Position numbers and translations under genes: made by a program. The notes beneath the pieces were generated by a model, which did no database searches, was not told the DNA's origin, and was given only the letters and a program-made list of their open reading frames with translations. From the NCBI GenBank assembly GCA_031269415.1, contig JAISZF010000289.1, forward strand, positions 1 to 11,428: a DNA stretch of 11,428 nt, written 5' to 3'. Every line of letters starts with the position of its first letter. Positions within the stretch are counted from its first letter, which is position 1. This stretch comes from Clostridiales bacterium. Its GTDB lineage: Bacteria > Bacillota > Clostridia > Lachnospirales > WQUN01. Shown here one piece after another: positions 6,475 to 11,428 of the stretch.

Positions 6475-7778
6475 TGATGAGGACGTTATATATCGAATGC
6501 AATATGGGCGCGGCGGGCGATATGCTTATGGCCGCGCTGTATGAACTCTTGGATGAGAAGGAAGCGTTCATTGAAACCATGAACAGTTTAGGGCTGGCGG
6601 AAATTAAAGCCGAGTCCGCCGTTAAAATGGGCATAACAGGAACCCACATGCGTGTGTCCATGGACGGCGTGGAAGAGAGAGCCGAGGACGCGCGTCATGA
6701 ACACGCTTTTAAAACACCTCATGAACACGAGCATGGCCGTAAACACAAGCATAAGCGCAAACATGAACATAAACACAGTCATGAACACGAGGCCGGGAAC
6801 GTTCACGAGCATTCACATACATCCATGGCGGATATAGAGCATCTTATTGAACACCTTGAGCTTTCCGGGGAAGTTAAGAAGAATATAGCGGCGGTCTATA
6901 AATCAATAGCCGACGCGGAAGCTTCGGCTCACGGCGTACCCGTCTCAGAGATCCACTTTCACGAGGTAGGCGCCCGTGACGCTATGGCGGATATAGCCGG
7001 GGTATGCCTGCTGATGGAAAAACTCTCGCCGGATCAAATAGTCGTATCCCCCGTGCATGTGGGCAGCGGCTTTGTTCACTGCGCCCATGGGCTGATTCCT
7101 GTTCCCGCGCCCGCCACGGCGTTTTTGCTGCGGGACGTTCCCGCATACGGAGGCCGGATAGCCGGAGAACTATGCACGCCGACCGGCGCGGCGCTGCTGA
7201 AGCGTTTCGCGGCTTCGTTCAGGCCTATGCCGGTAATGCGCGTAAGTAAGATCGGATACGGCATGGGAGCAAAAGACTTTGAAGCGCCGAACTGTGTCCG
7301 GGTTTTTTGGGGCGAAACAGATGAAAACGCCGCAAACGGGCAAGTCGCGGAACTCCGCTGCAACTTGGACGATATGACCGGCGAAGAGATCGGACACGCG
7401 CTGCGGACGCTGCTCGGCGCGGGCGCGCTGGACGTGTTCACCGCGCCGGTTCAAATGAAGAAGGATCGGCCGGGGGTCTTGCTCACATGCGTCTGCGACG
7501 CGGATAAGGCTGATGATTTCGCGGGGTTAATGCTTAAACACACATCTACCTTCGGAGTCAGAAAGACAGTATGCGAAAGATACACACTGGACAGGGAAAT
7601 CAAAACTGTGCCAACGTCTTTCGGTGAAATACGGGTTAAAACGGGAAAGGGCTATGGCGTTTCCAAATATAAGGCCGAATATCACGACGCCGCGGACGCC
7701 GCCGACAGAAATGCCGTCACGCTGCGAGAGGTTGAGAACGAGGTCACGAAAGGGATGAATACAGATGGAATTGAGTGA
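6474..7778 (+). CDS. larC: LarC, nickel-inserting cyclometallase, single-frame with His-rich segment
   Basis: CTP-dependent nickel insertion enzyme of the last cofactor step. The start context offers GTG 6471, ATG 6474 and ATG 6477; ATG 6474 overlaps the larB stop as TGATG, with AGGG 5 bases upstream. 434 residues from that ATG. It opens with TLYIECNMGAAGDMLMAALYEL, the family N-terminus. Residues 75-115 contain 15 histidines interspersed with Lys, Glu and Arg, a nickel-binding-type insert. Then come HFHEVGARDAMADIAG, GLIPVPAPAT, GELCTPTGAALLK, LRCNLDDMTGEEIGHA and the C-terminal MKKDRPGVLLTCVCD block. Both LarC1 and LarC2 parts are in one frame, unlike Lactobacillus plantarum, where a programmed frameshift joins them. 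It overlaps larE by 14 bases. Secure. Confidence 0.96.
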   Translation: MMRTLYIECNMGAAGDMLMAALYELLDEKEAFIETMNSLGLAEIKAESAVKMGITGTHMRVSMDGVEERAEDARHEHAFKTPHEHEHGRKHKHKRKHEHKHSHEHEAGNVHEHSHTSMADIEHLIEHLELSGEVKKNIAAVYKSIADAEASAHGVPVSEIHFHEVGARDAMADIAGVCLLMEKLSPDQIVVSPVHVGSGFVHCAHGLIPVPAPATAFLLRDVPAYGGRIAGELCTPTGAALLKRFAASFRPMPVMRVSKIGYGMGAKDFEAPNCVRVFWGETDENAANGQVAELRCNLDDMTGEEIGHALRTLLGAGALDVFTAPVQMKKDRPGVLLTCVCDADKADDFAGLMLKHTSTFGVRKTVCERYTLDREIKTVPTSFGEIRVKTGKGYGVSKYKAEYHDAADAADRNAVTLREVENEVTKGMNTDGIE

Positions 7779-8595
7779 GAAATATGAAAAATTGAAGAGC
7801 TATCTTAAGGAATTGGGCAGCGTGGCGGTCGCGTTCTCCGGAGGTGTGGATTCCACTTTGCTCCTGAAGACCGCCGCCGACGCGCTGGGCGATAAAGTGA
7901 TCGCGATCACGGCGCGTTCATGCTCTTTCCCCAAACGCGAGCTGAACGAAACAATCGCGTTTTGCAAGAAGCAGGGGATAAAGCACTTCATAGTCGATTC
8001 CGAGGAATTGGATATAGACGGTTTCAGCCATAACCCCACGAACCGATGCTATCTGTGCAAACACGAGCTGTTTGAAAAGATATGGCGCAAAGCCCGCGAG
8101 AACGGTATGGAGAATGTCGCCGAAGGCTCCAATATGGACGATAACGGAGACTACCGCCCGGGACTGCTGGCCGTTAAGGAGCAGGATGTTAAAAGTCCGC
8201 TGCGGTACGCGGAATTATATAAGGAAGAAATAAGGCTGCTTTCCAAGGAACTTGGGCTGCCCACCTGGGATAAGCCGTCTTTCGCCTGCCTGTCCTCACG
8301 GTTCCCCTATGGTGAGAGCATAACCGCCGAACGCCTGAATCAAATCGACGACGCCGAGCAGTTCCTGATCAACCTGGGACTGCGCCAGGTGCGCGTAAGG
8401 CATCACAATAAACTCGCGCGCATCGAAACGGACGAGAACGGCTTCAAGATACTGGCCGATCGGCAGACCCGCGAGCGTATCCATAAACGCTTCCGGGAGA
8501 TCGGGTTTACTTATGTGGCTTTGGATCTGCTGGGGTACCGTACCGGGAGCATGAATGAAACGCTTAAGGAAAATGAGAAAGCGGCTCAGGCGTAA
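7765..8595 (+). CDS. larE: LarE, ATP-dependent sulfur transferase for nickel-pincer cofactor
   Basis: PP-loop enzyme that adenylates the carboxylates of the LarB product and installs sulfur to give the bis-thiocarboxylate ligand. 276 residues is normal. The pyrophosphatase loop SGGVDS is at residues 25-30. Cys175 in SFACLSSRF aligns with the sacrificial Cys176 of the L. plantarum enzyme. In addition Cys95 and Cys98 form NRCYLCKHELF, so three cysteines are available, as in the Thermotoga-type enzymes reported to use a [4Fe-4S] cluster as catalytic sulfur carrier. Other family blocks are NVAEGSNMDDNGDYRPGL and VKSPLRYAELYKEEIR. The start overlaps larC by 14 bases, with GGGAT 8 bases upstream. 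No terminator is visible after it. Function is secure; the Fe-S mode is inferred from the cysteines. Confidence 0.96.
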   Translation: MELSEKYEKLKSYLKELGSVAVAFSGGVDSTLLLKTAADALGDKVIAITARSCSFPKRELNETIAFCKKQGIKHFIVDSEELDIDGFSHNPTNRCYLCKHELFEKIWRKARENGMENVAEGSNMDDNGDYRPGLLAVKEQDVKSPLRYAELYKEEIRLLSKELGLPTWDKPSFACLSSRFPYGESITAERLNQIDDAEQFLINLGLRQVRVRHHNKLARIETDENGFKILADRQTRERIHKRFREIGFTYVALDLLGYRTGSMNETLKENEKAAQA

Positions 8596-8614
8596 GAAAG
8601 GGTTAGAGAACGCG

Positions 8615-8972
8615 ATGGGGATTAACGCCGTATCTTATGGGTTGGAGCAATGGAAGGGGATGCTTGCGTCAACCTGCGCGCTATTCACCGATATCTACAC
8701 ATTATATCCCGATTGGCCGAATTATAACCGCGGGCGGGCTAGCCGCTGTTATTAAATACTACGATTCACTGGGACAGGAATTTAGCGACAGTATTCGTGA
8801 TATTTCTCGCCAGACCGAAAAGCTGCGTAAACTGATTAACTTTACATTCACGCGGCACGATCGGTATAACTTGCCGGAGTGCCGGCTCACCGCGATCGAA
8901 GGGCATCTGCGCAAGAGGGTTTCGCAACTGATAAATCTCGCGAATGGGCGGACAAAAGGAGTGAAATCGTAA
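8615..8972 (+). pseudogene. Unknown gene, apparently split by one frameshift
   Basis: Two abutting frames look like one protein. From ATG 8615 the first frame reads MGINAVSYGLEQWKGMLAS, TCALFTDIYTLYPDWPNYN and closes at 8755. The +1 frame, open across 8637-8972, becomes protein-like only from about 8735 (GGLAAVIKYYDSLGQEFSDS, then a Lys/Arg-rich helical end RKRVSQLINLANGRTKGVKS). Skipping one base in the GC-rich run near 8730-8737 joins them into about 118 residues. The start of the longer frame (ATG 8637) reads like the shadow of the first. It lies 19 bases after larE and 27 before the HipA-like gene. No family is recognised. Alternatives are an intact 111-residue gene from 8637 or a sequencing error. 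Confidence 0.4.
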
Positions 8973-8999
8973 ACAAAACAAAATTAAAGGAACGGGGAA

Positions 9000-10133
9000 A
9001 TGAACTACACAATAATGCACAAAAATATCGAGGTTGCTGACGTTGAAATCAATGAACCCGCTGTAGCTATCATTAATATTGGAACCGTTCACAACCCGGC
9101 GCGTGTTCCGCTCGGAGTTCAGTCAATGAAAGGCGGCATTGACCTTAACGAACTGAATGATTGGCTGAGAGGCCGGTCTATTCCCGCGAGCCGCGCCGGC
9201 ATACGTGATTTGTACGCGCGTCTGGGCAGGGAATCAACCGAACATCTAATTCTCAAGTGTTACGCGTTGAGTCTATCGGACCATTACTGGATTCGTCCGA
9301 AAGGTTTCGAGATTAATTGGAAGGACATTAATTTTTTTCAGAACGATTTTTCGCGAGACGTGGGCGAAATACTTTTCGGACGTGAACCCGCAGACAGGAA
9401 AAACATAAACTTAATGTCGCCGGATAATACATCTATAGGATGGCTGAAAAAAAAGTGGATTATTATTGACGGTAAACGCGCGTTAGTTAAGTGCGGCAAT
9501 GACCCGTGGAAACAGGAACCATACAATGAAGTAATAGCGAGCGCGATTATGCGGCGCTTAGGAATTACGCATGTCCCTTACGTATTGATGTTCGATGGCG
9601 GTGAGCCGCTGGGCTTATGCGAAAACTTTCTCACCGTTGAAACGGAGCTTGTTTCCGCGTGGAAAGTATTTCACTCCCAAATAATGAGAAATACTGATTC
9701 GGATTTTACGCATTTGCTGCGTTGCTGTGACTCGCTTGGCATACCGGACGTTCGGTCTGAAATTAATAAAATGCTTACGCTTGATTTTATTATCGCGAAT
9801 GAAGATAGGCACTATAACAATTTTGGGTTTGTCCGAAACGCCGATACACTTGAATGGATTGGATTCGCGCCGATATTTGATTGCGGAACGTCTTTGTGGC
9901 ACAATTCACTCGACATTGGAGGCCAGAGAAGATGTCAGCCCTTCAACGAAAATCACGAAGAGCAGCTTAAGCTCGTTTCGGATTTAGGTTGGTTCAACGC
10001 CGGGGCGTTGGAAGGTCTTGAACAGGAGATTGCCGCGATATTCTCGGGGTCTCCAGTAATTGATGAAGCGCGAAGCGGATCAATTGCCGAGGCGGTACTC
10101 AAACGTGCCGGATATGTTTTACAACGCTTATAA
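9000..10133 (+). CDS. HipA-like Ser/Thr kinase domain protein
   Basis: 377 residues. The C-terminal two thirds carry the HipA/CtkA kinase signature. A Lys-containing strand (ALVKCG near residue 164) is followed by the QEPYNEVIASAIMRRLG helix, the catalytic loop IANEDRHYNNFGF with Asp269 as likely catalytic base, and a DFG-like IFDCGTSLW with Asp294. The first 140 residues are a separate N-terminal domain that includes RSIPASRAGIRDLY and CYALSLSDHYWI. HipA kinases phosphorylate targets such as aminoacyl-tRNA synthetases and usually pair with a HipB DNA-binding antitoxin; no HipB-like gene is adjacent, and the gene before it looks broken. AGGAACGGGG precedes the ATG. Possible roles are a stand-alone toxin kinase or a phage-defence component; these are inferences. 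Kinase fold assignment is strong. Confidence 0.85.
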   Translation: MNYTIMHKNIEVADVEINEPAVAIINIGTVHNPARVPLGVQSMKGGIDLNELNDWLRGRSIPASRAGIRDLYARLGRESTEHLILKCYALSLSDHYWIRPKGFEINWKDINFFQNDFSRDVGEILFGREPADRKNINLMSPDNTSIGWLKKKWIIIDGKRALVKCGNDPWKQEPYNEVIASAIMRRLGITHVPYVLMFDGGEPLGLCENFLTVETELVSAWKVFHSQIMRNTDSDFTHLLRCCDSLGIPDVRSEINKMLTLDFIIANEDRHYNNFGFVRNADTLEWIGFAPIFDCGTSLWHNSLDIGGQRRCQPFNENHEEQLKLVSDLGWFNAGALEGLEQEIAAIFSGSPVIDEARSGSIAEAVLKRAGYVLQRL

Positions 10134-10174
10134 AAGCCGTCCGCGCCTTCATTCCGCGAGCGCGATGATGTTTG

Positions 10175-10340
10175 GGAGGTGATTTTTTTGATAGATAAAT
10201 CCTATCCGATTCAGATAGAGATCGCGGGCGACACGGCTATGTGGACACGCCCTGACACTGGCTGCGCATACCTCAAATCGCGGAGATATATCATTGGAAC
10301 CTTGGATATGACAATTTCATCGGCTATATGTCGGGAGTGA
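10175..10340 (+). pseudogene. Cas5-like N-terminal fragment behind a perfect ribosome binding site
   Basis: GGAGGTGA at 10175-10182 lies 8 bases before a TTG at 10188 that opens a 50-codon frame to TGA 10340. The first 25 residues, SYPIQIEIAGDTAMWTRPDT with flanks, match my memory of the first strand of a Cas5-type CRISPR RAMP protein, where the next residues would be a SPVSYPAPTYSAVKG-like block. Here, instead, unrelated residues follow (CAYLKSRRYIIGT...) and the frame stops. That pattern fits a gene head joined by deletion to foreign sequence. No other cas gene or repeat array is in the window. The Cas5 label comes from motif memory and is moderate; the open frame with its ribosome site is directly seen. 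Confidence 0.5.
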
Positions 10341-10435
10341 TTGAAGCCTAGCGTCCCAAAGCCGAAAACCGCACTTTTTATTACACGGCGGCGGATGCCG
10401 AGCAAGCCGGATACTGCCCATGCCTTTATACATAA
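10295..10435 (+). pseudogene. Decayed Ada-type methylphosphotriester zinc-domain remnant
   Basis: In one frame, interrupted by a TAG at 10349-10351, the sequence reads YDNFIGYMSGVIEA, stop, then RPKAENRTFYY, TAADAEQAGYCPC and ends at TAA 10435. This follows the Ada N-terminal zinc domain order: YDG..F..GV..TGI, CPARxPKxEN, VxFF, then AxxAGYRPCxxC. The first two zinc cysteines are missing and the last CxxC is reduced to CPC, so it cannot bind zinc normally. It immediately precedes ogt. In many Firmicutes an adaA gene sits beside the methyltransferase gene, which supports the reading. The match is by eye only. Confidence 0.45.
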
Positions 10436-10449
10436 GGAGAGTATGCAAA

Positions 10450-10995
10450 ATGTATTATTCCACAACGTATCCATCACCCGTAGGAACAATCACGCTGGCA
10501 TGTGACGGCGACGGCAAGAATCTCGTCGGACTATGGCTGGAGGGTCAAAAATATCATGGAGGTACCATACCCGAAGTCATGATAGAGAAAAACGATATTC
10601 CGTTATTCGGTACGGCTAAAAAATGGCTGGCCAGATACTTTGCGGGTGAGCGGCCAGACATTTCCGAATTGTCGTTAGCCCCTATCGGCGGCGAGTTTCG
10701 TCAAGGCGTATGGAATATTCTATGTGAAATCCCATACGGCGAAGTTATCACCTATGGAGACATCGCTAAAAAAATGGCGGCAAAAAGGGGTAAGGAAAGC
10801 ATGTCAAGCCAAGCGGTAGGCGGGGCGGTTGGGCATAACCCGATATCGATTATTATCCCTTGCCACCGGGTCGTAGGCTCAAACGGCAGCTTGACGGGTT
10901 ATTCCGGAGGCGTTAAGACAAAAATAAGGCTGCTGGAATTAGAGGGCGTTGACATGTCAAACCTGTTTGTTCCCACAAAAGGTACCGCGCTTTAA
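10450..10995 (+). CDS. ogt: Methylated-DNA-[protein]-cysteine S-methyltransferase
   Basis: Suicide DNA-repair protein that transfers the alkyl group of O6-methylguanine (or O4-methylthymine) to its own cysteine. From ATG 10450 it has 181 residues. AAGGAG about 10 bases upstream favours this start over ATG 10420, whose extra ten residues (PLYIRRVCK) are non-family. The N-terminal ribonuclease-like domain begins YYSTTYPSPVGTITLACDG. The catalytic domain has FRQGVW at 83-88, IPYGEVITYGDIA at 94-106 and the active-site PCHRV at 137-141 (Cys138), followed by GSLTGYSGG and KTKIRLLELEG. All key residues are present, so it should be active, in contrast to the broken sequence on either side. It has no clear promoter of its own; any would lie within the Ada remnant. 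Confidence 0.96.
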   Translation: MYYSTTYPSPVGTITLACDGDGKNLVGLWLEGQKYHGGTIPEVMIEKNDIPLFGTAKKWLARYFAGERPDISELSLAPIGGEFRQGVWNILCEIPYGEVITYGDIAKKMAAKRGKESMSSQAVGGAVGHNPISIIIPCHRVVGSNGSLTGYSGGVKTKIRLLELEGVDMSNLFVPTKGTAL

Positions 10996-11002
10996 TAACT
11001 AA

Positions 11003-11089
11003 AGCCTTGTATCCAAGGTGTACGCGCATATTGACCAGACTGCCAAGCGTGACGCTATCAACAGTTTAGCGGGGATTATTGGCATATAA
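11003..11089 (+). pseudogene. C-terminal tail of a tyrosine-integrase-like protein
   Basis: Directly after a stop, a frame without any start reads LVSKVYAHIDQTAKRDAINS and LAGIIGI, then TAA at 11087-11089. The (V/I)YxH(I/V) box followed by a basic helix and the A(I/V)xxLA ending resembles the end of phage-type tyrosine recombinases, where the residue after YxH belongs to the segment just past the catalytic Arg-His region and close to the Tyr. The rest of the gene is absent. It ends 64 bases from the 3' end of the tRNA-Pro gene, the usual attachment position for such integrases. The call is by eye and rests on about 27 residues. Confidence 0.45.
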
Positions 11090-11117
11090 CCGGAAATGAA
11101 TATTCAGCGGAAATAGT

Positions 11118-11149
11118 AAAAGCCCGCAAATGTTGAATTTACGGGCTTT
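11118..11149 (-). terminator. Rho-independent terminator of tRNA-Pro
   Basis: Hairpin with arms AAAGCCCG plus AAAT (one G-T wobble between) and a 5-base loop; on the minus strand it is followed by TTTTACTATTT. It begins 4 bases after the tRNA 3' end. Its symmetric A/T flanks could also stop plus-strand readthrough from ogt. Confidence 0.85.
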
Positions 11150-11152
11150 CAA

Positions 11153-11226
11153 TCGGGGCGACAAGATTTGAACTTGCGGCCTCTTGGTCCCGAACCAAGC
11201 GCCCTACCAAGCTGGGCCACGCCCCG
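11153..11226 (-). tRNA. tRNA-Pro (anticodon CGG)
   Basis: On the minus strand the acceptor arms CGGGGCG and CGCCCCG pair fully, with discriminator A. The D-arm is GCCC-AGCTTGGTA-GGGC. The anticodon stem CTTGG/CCAAG encloses the 7-base loop TTCGGGA, giving anticodon CGG (reads CCG, proline). The T-arm has the standard GTTCAAATC loop. No CCA is encoded; it must be added after transcription. It has its own promoter and terminator, so it is a single-gene unit. Confidence 0.95.
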
Positions 11227-11239
11227 AAGCATTATATTT

Positions 11240-11267
11240 ATTATACATATTATTGACGTGGTGTCAA
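11240..11267 (-). promoter_or_regulatory. Consensus promoter of tRNA-Pro
   Basis: Perfect TTGACA (11267-11262) and perfect TATAAT (11245-11240) with a 16-base spacer, 14 bases before the tRNA 5' end. The -35 lies in an inverted repeat TATTGAC/GTCAATA (11251-11269). Confidence 0.88.
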
Positions 11268-11380
11268 TATGTTTTTACTTAATTCTCAGGAGAAACGCAC
11301 CCAATTTTCCCCATCAAAACATTGAAAAAATTCAACTAAATATATCATATATTCGACAAATAAATGTCGGTACATGCTGA

Positions 11381-11408
11381 TTGACATAAAGAGGGCCTAT
11401 ACTATATC
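11381..11408 (+). promoter_or_regulatory. Possible promoter for a gene beyond the window
   Basis: Perfect TTGACA at 11381-11386 and TATATC at 11403-11408, with a 16-base spacer. The -10 is only a partial match. No coding start follows before the window ends. The rest of 11270-11380 is AT-rich and shows no gene. Confidence 0.35.
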
Positions 11409-11428
11409 CTTGGTGAGAATACGATAAA

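Noticed and set aside
6120..6812. Open frames in both directions across larB and larC
   Set aside because: Shadows of strongly conserved lar genes; the His-rich coding creates repetitive Met/Phe/Val frames on the opposite strand.
8766..9092. 108-codon minus-strand frame across the start of the HipA-like gene
   Set aside because: It covers the ribosome site and start of a clear kinase gene and has no family-like motifs.
11168..11380. 70-codon plus-strand frame across the tRNA
   Set aside because: It starts inside the tRNA-Pro gene antisense and runs through its promoter, with no ribosome site.
10134..11428. CRISPR array or further cas genes near the Cas5-like fragment
   Set aside because: No repeated 25-40 base units at regular spacing and no other Cas motif could be found in the window.

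Overview
The window looks like chromosome of a Clostridia-type anaerobic Firmicute. This is an inference from strong AGGAGG-like Shine-Dalgarno sites, TTG/GTG starts, TTGACA/TATAAT promoters, a tRNA-Pro gene without an encoded CCA, and the family make-up. Species cannot be named from the sequence alone.

Left part, minus strand (1-2374): the N-terminal five sixths of a RecQ helicase, cut by the window edge, with a small MORN-repeat protein just upstream in the same operon, then a YbaK/EbsC-type aminoacyl-tRNA deacylase. From 2463 to 4417, still minus strand, is an accessory patch: a PIN-domain toxin-like gene overlapping a small antitoxin-like gene by 11 bases, then a wrecked ISAzo13-family transposase (early amber codon, frameshift, loss of the central catalytic segment). 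From 4501 to 5583 come a very strong hairpin and two overlapping genes of unknown function, one with a long acidic disordered segment.

Centre, plus strand (5632-8595): a textbook extended -10 promoter drives larB-larC-larE, whose frames overlap or touch. Together these make the nickel-pincer nucleotide cofactor (NPN): LarB carboxylates and cleaves NaAD, LarE donates the sulfurs, LarC inserts nickel. LarC is one uninterrupted frame with a dense histidine segment, and LarE carries the three cysteines expected of the iron-sulfur type. The enzyme that uses the cofactor (a LarA-type racemase or epimerase) is not in the window.

Right part (8615-11428): an apparently frameshifted unknown gene, a HipA-like kinase gene without a HipB partner, and a 0.9 kb stretch of gene debris around an intact ogt. 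The debris is a Cas5-like N-terminus behind a perfect ribosome binding site, a decayed Ada zinc-domain remnant, and the C-terminal tail of a tyrosine-integrase-like protein ending 64 bases from the 3' end of tRNA-Pro. The tRNA has its own consensus promoter and a strong terminator. The arrangement suggests past integration and decay of mobile DNA at this tRNA.
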